A DNA stretch of 64,000 nucleotides, taken from contig NC_014666.1 of assembly GCF_000166135.1 (NCBI RefSeq), positions 2,666,001 to 2,730,000 on the forward strand, written 5' to 3'. The DNA comes from Pseudofrankia inefficax. Its GTDB lineage: Bacteria; Actinomycetota; Actinomycetes; Frankiales; Frankiaceae. Below are positions 1-8,475 of this stretch, one piece after another. How positions within the stretch are numbered: position 1 is the first letter of the stretch; the number at the start of each line of letters is the position of its first letter. The translations under genes and the position numbers were made by a program. The notes below the pieces were generated by a model. That model made no database searches. It worked only from the letters and a program-made list of their open reading frames with translations, and was not told the origin of the DNA.

Positions 1-1
1 G

Positions 2-1525
2 ATCTCCGTGCTGTCCGCCGTCGAGGGCATCAAGATCGTTGAACCCTCGTTCGAGGAGCTGGTGGTGCCGATCACCGCGGTGATCATCGTCCTGCTCTTC
101 CTCGTGCAGCGGTTCGGCACCGCCACGGTCGGCCGGATGTTCGGGCCGGTGATGATCCTCTGGTTCGTCACCATCGGCGCGCTGGGAATCACCGGGATCG
201 CCGGTCACCCGGCCATCCTCAAGGCGCTGTCGCCGACCTACGCGGTCGGCTTTCTCGCCCACCATTTCGGCACCGCGTTCTTCGCGCTCGCGGCGGTCGT
301 TCTCGCGGTCACCGGCGCCGAGGCGCTGTACGCCGACATGGGCCACTTCGGCCGGCCGGCGATCAGCCGGGCCTGGCTGCTGCTGGTCTTTCCCGCCTGC
401 GTGCTGAGCTATCTCGGCCAGGGCGCGCTGATCCTCGACAACACGGACAATCTCAGCGGACCGTTCTTCCTGCTCGCCCCCGGCTGGGCCCGGCTGCCAC
501 TGGTCCTGCTGGCCACCGCGGCGACCGTGATCGCCTCCCAGGCGGTCATCACCGGGGCGTACTCGGTCGCCTCCCAGGCCGCCGAGCTCGGCTACCTGCC
601 TCGGCTGCGGATCATCCACACCTCGGAGTCGACCTTCGGGCAGATCTACGTCCCGTGGATCAACTGGGTGCTGATGGTCTCGGTGCTCACCCTGGTCTTC
701 GCCTTCCGCAGCTCCGCGGCCCTCGCGTTCGCGTTCGGGATGGCGGTCACCGGCACGATCACCATCACCACCCTGATGTTCTTCTACGTCGCCAGGTGGA
801 AATGGCGGCTCCCGCTGTGGCTGCTCGTCCTGGGCGCCAGCGTGCTGCTGCTCGTGGACCTGCTGTTCGTCGCGGCCAACCTGACCAAGCTCGTCCACGG
901 CGCGTGGCTGCCGCTGCTCATCGCCCTGACGGCGTTCACCGTCATGACGACCTGGCAGCGCGGCCGTCAGATCGTCACCGCGCAGCGGCAACGCCACGAG
1001 GGATCGCTGCGCGAGTTCGTCGACCAGCTGCGCACCGGCGCCCTGCCCACGACGCGGGTGCCGGGGACGTCGGTCTTCCTCAACCGGGGCAAGGACACCG
1101 CGCCGCTCGCGCTGCGGGCCAACGTCGAGCACAACCACGTGCGGCACGACCTCGTCGTGATCCTGTCCATCGAGACCCTGCCGGTGCCGCGCGTACCGGC
1201 GAGCAGGCGGACGGCCGTCGACGACCTCGGCTACACCGACGACGGCATCACCCACGTCACCGCCTGGTTCGGCTACATGGAGACGCCGGACGTCCTCGGC
1301 GTGCTGCGGGCGCTCGACCCGGCGGTCACCGAGGGACAGCTGGACCTGGCCCAGGCGTCCTTCTTCCTGTCCAAGATCCAGCTGACGAGCGGCGAGGCGC
1401 CGACCATGGCGCGCTGGCGCAAGCGGCTGTTCATCGCCACGTCCCACCTCACGGCCGACGCCGCCCAGCACTTCGGCCTCCCGCGCGAGCGCACCGTCAT
1501 CATGGGCTCGCACATCGAGGTCTAG
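2..1525 (+). CDS. kup: Kup-family potassium uptake protein, C-terminal part (partial at window edge)
   Basis: The reading frame is already open at the first base, so the N-terminus lies outside the window; about 507 residues remain. It opens with the Kup signature region ISVLSAVEGIKI, followed by roughly nine hydrophobic membrane segments up to about residue 315. A soluble C-terminal domain follows, with the TSVFLNRGKDTAPLALRANVEH stretch broken at residue ~355-376 of the fragment, which is typical of Kup proteins. The family imports K+ across the cytoplasmic membrane, probably with H+. The gene ends 31 bp from the convergent MFS gene. The family call is firm; regulation cannot be judged because the promoter is absent. 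Confidence 0.93.
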   Translation: MSVLSAVEGIKIVEPSFEELVVPITAVIIVLLFLVQRFGTATVGRMFGPVMILWFVTIGALGITGIAGHPAILKALSPTYAVGFLAHHFGTAFFALAAVVLAVTGAEALYADMGHFGRPAISRAWLLLVFPACVLSYLGQGALILDNTDNLSGPFFLLAPGWARLPLVLLATAATVIASQAVITGAYSVASQAAELGYLPRLRIIHTSESTFGQIYVPWINWVLMVSVLTLVFAFRSSAALAFAFGMAVTGTITITTLMFFYVARWKWRLPLWLLVLGASVLLLVDLLFVAANLTKLVHGAWLPLLIALTAFTVMTTWQRGRQIVTAQRQRHEGSLREFVDQLRTGALPTTRVPGTSVFLNRGKDTAPLALRANVEHNHVRHDLVVILSIETLPVPRVPASRRTAVDDLGYTDDGITHVTAWFGYMETPDVLGVLRALDPAVTEGQLDLAQASFFLSKIQLTSGEAPTMARWRKRLFIATSHLTADAAQHFGLPRERTVIMGSHIEV

Positions 1526-1556
1526 GCAGGGCCAGCCGGCCGCCCGGCCGCGACGA

Positions 1557-3734
1557 TCACGGCTCGACGGACGCCTCCGCGGCGGCGGGGGCGGTGAGGC
1601 GGGCCAGCTCGGCGTCGACCATCGCCTGGTGTTCGGCGTCGCGGCGCCGCGCGGTGCTCGGTCGCCACGGCCCGGCCATCAGGAAGATGAGCGGGATGAA
1701 GACGATCTCGCCGCCGACCGCGATCCAGAAGTAGGTCTGCCACTGGCCGGGGGAGTCCGCCGCGGCCTTCTGGACCTTCGCGCCGTGCTTGTCCAGGTAC
1801 ATCAGCACCGCCTGGACCTTCGGGTTCTGCAGGGGGGTGCCGTACTTGTCGAGGTAGTCGAGGTCCGCCGCGGGCACGGCGGCGAGCGCGGTGAGCTGGT
1901 CGGCGGCCTTCTGGACCGCGTCCCCGTTGGAGTTCATGAACAGCAGGTCGGGCAGCGGCACGGCGCGCAGGGCGGTGAGCCTGGCCTGGGCGTCGTCGGG
2001 GGAGACGTTGAGCTTGGCCGCGATCTCGCCGTCGGCCTTGGCCGTCGCCGCCGTGTCGCCCGGGTTCGTCAGGACCGTCGCGATCGTCTGGTCGTCGATC
2101 GCCTGCGCCGTGGCCAGCTCCTGCGTGTAGCGGCCGCTGAGGTCGATCACCCGGGCGACGTCGGCGACCGGCTTGCCGGAGATCTCGCTGAGCGCCGCGG
2201 CCTGCGTCGCGGTGTTTCCAGGGTCCTTCGTCAGCGCGGCCTGGGTGGCCGGCGTCAGCTTCGCCGCCGTCGCGAGCTGCGTGGAGTACTTCGCGGCGAG
2301 GCCCTGGACCTTGTCGACGATGGTCGGGTCGGCCGCGACGGCCTTGACGATCGCGTTCTGCATCGGATTGAGCGTCGGGTCCTGCCCGCTCGCCGCTGCC
2401 TGCACGGTCGGGCCGTCCTGGACCAGTGGCGTGACGGTGGTGACGATGTACGGCAGCAGGAACGTGGAAATCGTGACCACGGCCCGGATCGTCAGCCCCC
2501 ACAGCGCGAGCCCGGTGGCGGTGAGCGCGGGGTTGCGCCGCTCGACGGTCTCGGTGAAGCTCGCCATCCACGGCGCGAACGCGAGGCCGAGCGAGATCGC
2601 CAGCGGGACGAGGATCGCGACGAACGTGTAGTAGCTCGTGTCCGCGTGCCCGGTCCGGTTGATCAGCACCAGCGTGCAGGCCACCGCGCCGACCGCGCCG
2701 ACGACCATGAACGGCTTGCGGACCCGCAGCCGGTCGGACACCCAGCCGATCAGGATCAGCGCCACTGCCTCGCAGCCCCACATCCAGTTGCCCAGGGCGT
2801 TGGCCTGCGAGGTGCTGAACCCGAACAGCGTCTGGAAGAAGATCGGGAAGAAGCCGACGGCGACGAAGTAGATGAACAGGAACAGGCTGATCGCCAACGC
2901 CGAGCCGACGATGTCCAGGTGCAGCATCTGCCGCCACGGCCGGCGCAGCGCCGCCTCGATGTCGGCGGCGTCCAGGCCCTTGGCCCGTGCCTCGACCAGG
3001 GCGCGGTCCCGTTCGCTGACCATGATCTGGTCTCGCAGCCGCGGCGAGAGCTCGCGCAGGAAGAACAGGGCGATGAGGAACACGCCGAGCCCGGCGAAGC
3101 CGGCGATCACGTACTGGTCCCGCCAGTCGGTGAGGTGATCGGCCGTGTTGCTGACGACGGCGCTGACGATCAGGCTGCCGGCGACCGGGCCGATCGTCCA
3201 GAAGCCCATCGCGGACGCCCGGCCCAGCTGCGGGCTGAAGTCCCGGATCAGGGCGGGCGTCGCGACGAGCACGGTGCCCTCGATCGCGCCGAGCAGCGAG
3301 TAGAGAATCCCGACGCTCCAGCCCGAGTCGACGTTCGGGAAGCCGAACAGGCAGATGAGCGCGCAGAGCAGCACCCCGACCGTGACGACGTTCGCGCGGC
3401 CGTAGCGGTCGCAGACCCCGCCGGCGAGCGAGGCCAGGGCGCTGGCGAGCGCGGACACCACGTTGATGTTGACGAAGAACAGGAACGAGATGCCGGTGCT
3501 GGTCAGCACCTGCTCGCTGACGCCGCTGATCAGGTAGTACTGGTAGTAGAACAAGATCGTTGTGAGGACCACGATCGCCAGCGCGGCCAGCCGAGGCCCG
3601 AGCGCGGGGTAGTGCGCCAGTTCCCGCCGCCACAGCCGGCTGACCCCGGGTCCCGCCTCACCACCGGTCCCGGCGCCGGTCCCGCCAGGCGGCACATCGG
3701 GCGGAGAGGTGCTGGCGGCGGCGGTTGCGCTCAT
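1557..3734 (-). CDS. MFS transporter with a large extracytoplasmic insertion before the last helix
   Basis: A 725-residue major facilitator protein; members usually have 400-500 residues. The motif-A-like GGVCDRYGR lies at residues 105-113 between TM2 and TM3, and about eleven membrane segments precede residue ~436. Residues ~437-664 form a hydrophilic Ala/Asp/Thr-rich insertion, followed by one more helix (666-688) and a short charged tail. The insertion contains an internal duplication: residues ~482-533 begin KYSTQLATA and ~535-588 begin RYTQELATA, each continuing through an LTKDPGNTAT / LTNPGDTAAT segment. The ATG start is at the 3' edge of an AT-richer stretch that probably holds the promoter. 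Substrate is unknown. The N-terminal Pro/Gly-rich 30 residues may be partly untranslated. Confidence 0.85.
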   Translation of the reverse strand: MSATAAASTSPPDVPPGGTGAGTGGEAGPGVSRLWRRELAHYPALGPRLAALAIVVLTTILFYYQYYLISGVSEQVLTSTGISFLFFVNINVVSALASALASLAGGVCDRYGRANVVTVGVLLCALICLFGFPNVDSGWSVGILYSLLGAIEGTVLVATPALIRDFSPQLGRASAMGFWTIGPVAGSLIVSAVVSNTADHLTDWRDQYVIAGFAGLGVFLIALFFLRELSPRLRDQIMVSERDRALVEARAKGLDAADIEAALRRPWRQMLHLDIVGSALAISLFLFIYFVAVGFFPIFFQTLFGFSTSQANALGNWMWGCEAVALILIGWVSDRLRVRKPFMVVGAVGAVACTLVLINRTGHADTSYYTFVAILVPLAISLGLAFAPWMASFTETVERRNPALTATGLALWGLTIRAVVTISTFLLPYIVTTVTPLVQDGPTVQAAASGQDPTLNPMQNAIVKAVAADPTIVDKVQGLAAKYSTQLATAAKLTPATQAALTKDPGNTATQAAALSEISGKPVADVARVIDLSGRYTQELATAQAIDDQTIATVLTNPGDTAATAKADGEIAAKLNVSPDDAQARLTALRAVPLPDLLFMNSNGDAVQKAADQLTALAAVPAADLDYLDKYGTPLQNPKVQAVLMYLDKHGAKVQKAAADSPGQWQTYFWIAVGGEIVFIPLIFLMAGPWRPSTARRRDAEHQAMVDAELARLTAPAAAEASVEP

Positions 3735-4132
3735 GGCGGGTCCTGTCGCTGGTGGGGCGTCAGATGCGGCGATCGACGCCGTGTGCGCAGGTTAGAGGTA
3801 GATAACACTTGTTTTCAAGCAATTCGCCCGTTCCTGGACTCGTTGGACGCTCCGCCAGTGGTCGGTCCCCGGCCGGGCCCTGGTGCGCTGCGGGCCTGGG
3901 GTCCCTAGATCGCTGTTTCGGCCCTGCGGTGGTCGTTACTGGGTCTGTTTCGTAGCCACCAGAGGGCGCAAACGGCGATCAAGGCGCCGGGCCGACGATC
4001 GTCATGGCGGATCTTGGTCTTCGTAATCGCGGCGGCGAGGGGGAGAGGCCTGTTCGTTCCAGGCCGCGCGGCCTGCCTTACGGGCCGAAAACTCGGGTGC
4101 GGTCGGCGTTCGGACCACCTACCGTCGGCTTC
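3735..4132. other. Intergenic region with probable MFS promoter and palindromic repeat A
   Basis: About 400 bp without a credible gene. The first part (3796-3840) is locally AT-rich, with ACTTGTTTTCAAG forming a small CTTG/CAAG palindrome 60-80 bp upstream of the MFS start, so it may be the promoter/operator of that gene. The second part carries repeat copy A at 3907-3981. The remaining sequence up to 4132 would be the leader of the next plus-strand gene. Confidence 0.5.
3907..3981. repeat. 75-bp imperfect palindromic repeat, copy A
   Basis: The left arm GATCGCTGTTTCGGCCCT followed by GGTGGTCG pairs with the right arm CCACC then AGGGCGCAAACGGCGATC, around a central loop of about 20 bp. The same arms and the same 75-bp length recur at 4928-5002 and 40062-40136. 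Just 3' of the right arm is GCGCCGGGCCGACG, which also follows copy B. The element could form a long hairpin in RNA or DNA. No open reading frame lies within it. Confidence 0.75.
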
Positions 4133-4726
4133 ATGGACGTGCGTTTCACAAGAACCGGGTCCCGCCAGTACGGAATTGCCGTTCGCCTTGACGGCGAGTG
4201 GGGTCCGACGCGGACGGCCCCGGGATTCGACGCGTACCTTCCCCATGATCTCGTACATTTCGCGGTCGAGGCGGAGCTGGGCCTGGGCCTGGGCGTCTTC
4301 GGCCGGCAGGCCGCCGGAGGCGGTCAGTTTCCCCTGGCGAATCCGGGGGCCACGCGTCGGCAGTCCAAACGACAGGAACGCCTGAAGGCGCACGGCCACC
4401 AGGACATGGCCCGCTCCGAGGCGCTTACCGGGGTCTGCACAGTGCTGTGGAAGCTGCGACACGGGCTGATCCAGGAACGTCCTGACTGGCTGCGTGGACG
4501 AACTCCCAGCGGCTTCGCGCGTGCCGCGGACGGGGCTGACAACGAGCACATCGAACGGGTCCTCGCCCGCCTCGACGAGGCCGCCGCGATGTGGCAACGC
4601 CTGGGCGTCGGCGAGTCCATGGTGCTGCCTTGGCCGCACCGGCCGGCGAAGCTGACGAGCCCGGCAACCACCGAACGGGCCCGAACCCGCGGCTCGACCC
4701 GGCGGCCTCGTGACCGTTCCCGGTGA
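4133..4726 (+). CDS. Conserved hypothetical protein, actinobacterial type
   Basis: A 197-residue protein starting at ATG 4133 (MDVRFTRTGSRQYGIAV); an in-frame upstream ATG at 4004 would run through the repeat flank and is less likely. The N-terminal half contains GFDAYLPHDLVHFAVEAELGL and a Gly-rich GVFGRQAAGGG stretch, which I recall as a recurring actinobacterial hypothetical family. The C-terminal part is charged with an amphipathic segment (HIERVLARLDEAAAMWQRLG) and ends in an Arg-rich tail. No membrane helix, signal peptide or catalytic motif is evident. The gene stands alone between palindromic repeats A and B. Function unknown. Confidence 0.65.
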   Translation: MDVRFTRTGSRQYGIAVRLDGEWGPTRTAPGFDAYLPHDLVHFAVEAELGLGLGVFGRQAAGGGQFPLANPGATRRQSKRQERLKAHGHQDMARSEALTGVCTVLWKLRHGLIQERPDWLRGRTPSGFARAADGADNEHIERVLARLDEAAAMWQRLGVGESMVLPWPHRPAKLTSPATTERARTRGSTRRPRDRSR

Positions 4727-5033
4727 ACGCGCCCAGGCGCCACGTCGTCGACTCCGGAAGACGCGATAGGCCGCCAGGGCTCGTCGGAGCAGGAGATCCG
4801 GCGGACTCGACCCGGTCGCCTGAGGCTCCCCGACCGCTGACCTCGACCTGCGGTCGCCGACCGGGCGCCCCGGATCAGCTGACCGGGCCGCCTCCGACGA
4901 CGTCGGCCCGCTCCCGAATACCCAACATGATCGCCGTTTTGGCCTTCCAACCGTGGCGAGAAGACCCGATTTACGACCACTTGAGGGCGAGAACGGCGAT
5001 CACTGCGCCGGGCCGACGTTCGCGGTCGCCGCA
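4727..5033. other. Intergenic region carrying palindromic repeat B
   Basis: About 307 bp between the hypothetical gene and the convergent TetR gene. Apart from repeat copy B (4928-5002) I see nothing coding; short frames here lack family resemblance and start signals. Confidence 0.5.
4928..5002. repeat. 75-bp imperfect palindromic repeat, copy B
   Basis: The left arm TGATCGCCGTTTTGGCC pairs with the right arm GGGCGAGAACGGCGATCA; inner arms CCGTGGCG and CGACCAC pair less perfectly. It has the same length as copies A and C. The right half plus the following GCGCCGGGCCGACG matches copy A closely in direct orientation, so A and B bracket the hypothetical gene as direct copies of a ~96-bp unit. 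Confidence 0.75.
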
Positions 5034-5657
5034 CTAGCGATGGCCGGTGCCCGTAGCGGCCAGCACGAAGGGGCCGAGGATGCGGGCGACGGCCTGCCCG
5101 GTCAGCTCGGGTGCGCCGCTCGGCAACGTCAGGTAGCTCATCGCCAGCCGGACGACGCATTCGGCGACGAGGCGCCCGTCCACCGGGTCGCCGGCGGGCC
5201 AGGTCCGCTGGAAACAGGTCTCCAGCCGGCGGCGAGCCGCGTCCAGCAGCGGTGGGCCGTGCTGGGCGAGCAGGCCGGCCAGCTCGCCGTCCTGGGCCAT
5301 CATCGCCTTGACCAGCGTGTCGTCGGCCGCCGCGCGCAGGAAGACCTCGAAGGCCGCGGCGACGGCCGCCTGGGCGTCGTCCGCGTGACCGGCGACGGCG
5401 TCGTCGACGGCTTCGAGGAATCCGGCCGTCTCCCGCAGCAACAGCGCCCGTACCAGCGCGTCCCGGGAGCCGTAGTGCTGGTAGAGCGTCTGGCGGCTGA
5501 CGCCGGCCCGGCTCGCGACGTCGGCCATCCGAGCCCGGGCCGTGCCCTGCTCGCGGACCACCTCGGCGGCGGCGTCGAGCAGGGCCTCGCGCAGCCGGTC
5601 GCGGGTGACGCTGGCGAACCGCGCCACCGGCGGCCCGTCGGGGCCGGGCGCGGTCAT
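5034..5657 (-). CDS. TetR-family transcriptional regulator
   Basis: A 207-residue protein with an N-terminal TetR helix-turn-helix: residues ~20-65 read RLREALLDAAAEVV then MADVASRAGVSRQTLYQHYGSRDAL, the classic family signature. The ligand-binding C-terminal half is helical and Ala-rich. Its ATG overlaps the stop of the upstream alkB by 4 bp (ATGA), so the two are translationally coupled in one operon. The natural inference is that it represses the alkB operon, and a strong palindrome lies in the promoter at 6890-6911. Inducer unknown, perhaps an alkane or fatty acid derivative. Confidence 0.9.
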   Translation of the reverse strand: MTAPGPDGPPVARFASVTRDRLREALLDAAAEVVREQGTARARMADVASRAGVSRQTLYQHYGSRDALVRALLLRETAGFLEAVDDAVAGHADDAQAAVAAAFEVFLRAAADDTLVKAMMAQDGELAGLLAQHGPPLLDAARRRLETCFQRTWPAGDPVDGRLVAECVVRLAMSYLTLPSGAPELTGQAVARILGPFVLAATGTGHR

Positions 5658-6832
5658 GCGGAGGCCGTGGGTTCGCCGTGCCGGGCGAGCAGCTGGGCGC
5701 GGCGATGCGGGGCGAGGTTCGCCAGGGTGACGTCGCCGCCGTAGTGCGCGATCACCCGGTGGTCCATCACGCGGCGCCACAGCGGCGGCACCAGCGCCAG
5801 CAGGATCATCGTCGCGTAGCCCGACGGCAGCTGCGGTGAGTCGGCGAAGGACCGCAGCGCCTGGTAGCGCCGCGTCGGGTTCGCGTGGTGGTCGCTGTGT
5901 CGCTGCAGCTGGTAGAGCGCGAGGTTGGAGATCACGGCGTCGCTGTTCCAGCTGTGCCGTGGATCGACCTTCTCGTAGCGTCCGGCGGCGGTCGGCTGGC
6001 GGGCCAGGCCGTAGTGCTCCAGGTAGTTGACGACCTCGAGGAACGAGAAGCCGATGACCGCCTGCGCCGCGAGGAACACCAGCGCCCACGGGCCGAACGC
6101 CACCGCGAGCGCCGCGAACAGCGCGACCGTCAACGCCCAGGAGTGCAGCACCTCGTTGCGGGCCGACCAGACGCGGCGACCGCGCAGCCGCAGCCGGCGC
6201 GCCTCCAGCCGCCAGGCCGAGCGCGCGGACCCCGCGACCGTGCGCGGCCAGAACCGCCAGAAGCTCTCACCCAGCCGCGAGCTGGCCGGATCCTCCGAGG
6301 TGGCGACCCGGACATGGTGACCGCGGTTGTGCTCGACGTAGAAATGGCCGTAGGCGGTCGGCGCCAGCATGATCTTCGACAGCCAGCGTTCCAGCCGCTC
6401 CCGCTTGTGCCCCAGCTCGTGTGCGGCGTTGATCCCGACGCCGGTGACCGCGCCGACCGACAGGACCAACCCGGCCCGGCCGAGTACCCCGAGACCGCCG
6501 GCCGTCCACGCCTGGCAGCCGAGCACCAGGCCGACCCCGGTCAGCGGAAGGTAGAGAAAGGCCGCCCACCGGTAGTAACGGTCCGCCTGAAGGCGGTCGG
6601 CGACCTGCTCGGGCGGATTGCGCGGGTCCTGCGGGGTGGTGGCGTCCAGCAGCGGGACCTGCACGAAGACGAAGAACGGCGTGAGCCACCACCAGAGACC
6701 GCTGCCTGTCTGGTGCCACAGCCCGTAGGCGACGACCACGAGCACGGGCGGGATCAGCCCCGCGAGCCACAGGTACCGGCGGCTGTCCCACCAGACGACG
6801 CCCTCGGGTGCGGTCAGGACGGATGACGCCAT
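5654..6832 (-). CDS. alkB: AlkB-type alkane 1-monooxygenase (membrane di-iron hydroxylase)
   Basis: A 392-residue integral membrane hydroxylase of the fatty acid desaturase/AlkB superfamily. All expected histidine boxes are visible: HELGHK at 138-143, EHNRGHH at 167-173, LQRHSDHHA at 309-317 and the AlkB hallmark NYLEHYGL at 269-276. About six hydrophobic helices lie between and before them. The family terminally hydroxylates medium-chain n-alkanes using electrons from rubredoxin and rubredoxin reductase. Start ATG 6832 (MASSVL) is preferred over 6877, because the 15 extra residues would reach towards the operator. The next gene in the operon is the TetR regulator; no rubredoxin gene is present nearby, which is unusual for actinobacterial alkB loci. 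Confidence 0.93.
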   Translation of the reverse strand: MASSVLTAPEGVVWWDSRRYLWLAGLIPPVLVVVAYGLWHQTGSGLWWWLTPFFVFVQVPLLDATTPQDPRNPPEQVADRLQADRYYRWAAFLYLPLTGVGLVLGCQAWTAGGLGVLGRAGLVLSVGAVTGVGINAAHELGHKRERLERWLSKIMLAPTAYGHFYVEHNRGHHVRVATSEDPASSRLGESFWRFWPRTVAGSARSAWRLEARRLRLRGRRVWSARNEVLHSWALTVALFAALAVAFGPWALVFLAAQAVIGFSFLEVVNYLEHYGLARQPTAAGRYEKVDPRHSWNSDAVISNLALYQLQRHSDHHANPTRRYQALRSFADSPQLPSGYATMILLALVPPLWRRVMDHRVIAHYGGDVTLANLAPHRRAQLLARHGEPTASA

Positions 6833-6889
6833 GACGGAACCTCCCAGGTGCATGCGAGCGGATCGCCCACTGGACACGGAGCATTCCAG

Positions 6890-6911
6890 ATGTCATAAAG
6901 GTTTACAACAT
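6890..6911. promoter_or_regulatory. 22-bp palindromic operator between alkB and the small membrane-protein gene
   Basis: Read as blocks, the site is ATGT-2-TAAA-2-TTTA-2-ACAT: 16 of 22 positions are symmetric, in an AT-rich island of very GC-rich DNA. It sits 57 bp upstream of the alkB start and 48 bp upstream of the divergent gene at 6960. Length and symmetry fit a TetR-family operator. The obvious protein candidate is the TetR encoded downstream of alkB; binding is inferred. Confidence 0.6.
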
Positions 6912-6959
6912 CCGCTTCTCGTGTCAGGTCATGCGCCGCCGGCGACGAGGGTTTGGATC

Positions 6960-7217
6960 ATGGAGGACAGCGTGCGGGCCACCGCGGGTGACGGACGCCG
7001 GCCGGCGGGCGAACCGCCCTGGCACGGCGGCTTCTCGATCGGGCTCTTCTTCGCGAGCGCCCTCGTCCTGATCACGTACACGCTGCTACCGCTGCCCGGC
7101 CAACGGGCGTTCGGCGCGGGCAACTACTGGCTGGCCGGCGTGCTTTTCGTCGCCCAGGTGGTGGTCAGCCGGTACTTCCAACGGCGCGCTGTCCGCGGCG
7201 CCAGGGGCGGCGGCTGA
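6960..7217 (+). CDS. Small two-helix membrane protein divergent from alkB
   Basis: An 85-residue protein starting at ATG 6960 (MEDSVRATAG). It has two hydrophobic stretches, IGLFFASALVLITYTLL (residues ~27-43) and NYWLAGVLFVAQVVVS (~53-68), then an Arg-rich cytoplasmic tail. Topology would be a hairpin with both ends inside. It shares a promoter region and palindromic operator with alkB, suggesting co-regulation. I do not recognise a family; it is loosely like short DUF485-type proteins in size only. Confidence 0.6.
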   Translation: MEDSVRATAGDGRRPAGEPPWHGGFSIGLFFASALVLITYTLLPLPGQRAFGAGNYWLAGVLFVAQVVVSRYFQRRAVRGARGGG

Positions 7218-7239
7218 CCGCCGGCCGGTCGTGCTCGGG

Positions 7240-8343
7240 TCAGCCGCCCGCGCCGCCGGCCAGCGCGGCGACGGCGGCCTGCTGCTCGGCGAGCAGGACG
7301 TTCTTGCGGTACTCCGGCAGGAACGAGTGCCGGACGGCCGCGGCGGCGAGCTCGGCCACGGCGGCCCGGCTCAGGCCCAGGTCGCGCAGGGCGTGCAGGT
7401 ACTCGTCCCGCAGGGTCGTGCCGAACATCGGCGGGTCGTCGCTGTTGATGCTCACCGCGAGGCCCTCGGCGATCAGCGTCGGCAGCGGGTGGCTCGGGTA
7501 GTCGGCGACGACGCCGGTCCGCAGGTTCGACGTCGGCGAGACGTCCAGGGGGATGCGGTCGGCGCGCAGCCGGGCGACGAGCGCCGGGTCATCCAGGCAG
7601 CGGATGCCGTGGCCGATCCGGTCGGCGCCCAGCTCGTCGATGCTGTCCCAGATCGTGCGCGGACCGGTGGTCTCGCCGGCGTGCGGGAGGCTGCGCAGCC
7701 CGGCCTCGCGGGCGGCCCCGAACGCCCTGGCGAACTGCGGGCGCGGCACCCCGACCTCGGCGCCCCCGACGCCAAGGCCGATCACGCTGTCACCACCGTG
7801 CTCGACCGCGAACTGCACGGTCAGGTCGGCGACGGCCAGGATGTCGACGCCGGGCAGCCCGCCGGGGATGTCGGTGATCCACCGGATCTCGACCCCGGTC
7901 GCCTCCTGGGCCTCCAGCCGGCCGCGGTTGATGCCGGCGAACACCTCGTCGATCGGGATGCCGCGCCGGGTGTGGATGAACGGGGTGAAGTACATCTCCG
8001 CGTACCGGACGTTCTGCGCGGCCAGGCCCAGCGCCGTCTCCCTGGCCAGCAGCGCGAAGTCGTCCTCGTCGCGCAGCACCTGCACCGCGGTCCGGTAGAC
8101 CCGCAGGAAGTGGTCGAAGTCCTTGAACGCGTACCAGTCCGCCAACGCCGTCTCGGTCGTCGGGATGTCCTCGACCTGGTGGCGCCGGGCGAGGGCCAGC
8201 ACGGTACCGGGCAGCATCGAGCCCTCGAGGTGGACGTGCAGCTCGACCTTCGGCAGCGCGTCGACGAACGCCTCGTCGCCGGCGATGCCGACCGTCGCCT
8301 CGGCCAGTGCCCCGACCGCCGGGCCGGTCGTCATCTCGGTCAT
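7240..8343 (-). CDS. add: Adenosine deaminase
   Basis: A 367-residue metal-dependent TIM-barrel deaminase that converts adenosine to inosine in purine salvage. The zinc site HVHLEGS is at 36-42, the catalytic HAGE at 221-224 and SDDPPMFGT at 301-309; DRIGHGIRCL (241-250) is also typical. Start ATG 8343 is chosen because GGAGG lies about 10 nt upstream; an upstream frame to 8421 lacks such a site and encodes Arg/Ala-rich filler. Length matches the family. It stands between a convergent small membrane-protein gene and a co-directional acyltransferase gene. Confidence 0.94.
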   Translation of the reverse strand: MTEMTTGPAVGALAEATVGIAGDEAFVDALPKVELHVHLEGSMLPGTVLALARRHQVEDIPTTETALADWYAFKDFDHFLRVYRTAVQVLRDEDDFALLARETALGLAAQNVRYAEMYFTPFIHTRRGIPIDEVFAGINRGRLEAQEATGVEIRWITDIPGGLPGVDILAVADLTVQFAVEHGGDSVIGLGVGGAEVGVPRPQFARAFGAAREAGLRSLPHAGETTGPRTIWDSIDELGADRIGHGIRCLDDPALVARLRADRIPLDVSPTSNLRTGVVADYPSHPLPTLIAEGLAVSINSDDPPMFGTTLRDEYLHALRDLGLSRAAVAELAAAAVRHSFLPEYRKNVLLAEQQAAVAALAGGAGG

Positions 8344-8475
8344 CGGGTCAGGTACCTCCAGCGCCGGGCGGCACGCGGCCGCTCGATGTCTGCCATCGGC
8401 AGGCCGGGCACGAGCCGGCATGTCGGACGATCCGCGTCGGGCCGGTCCGCCGTCAAAGAGGCTGACAACAACCGG

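Noticed and set aside
1629-3908. Very long plus-strand open frame opposite the MFS gene
   Set aside because: High-GC shadow: its translation is Arg/Gly/Asp-rich without any family motif, while the minus strand encodes a clear MFS transporter.
3907-5026. Insertion sequence around the hypothetical gene
   Set aside because: The bracketed protein has no DDE or other transposase motif, and the repeats are palindromes in direct orientation, not terminal inverted repeats with visible target duplications.
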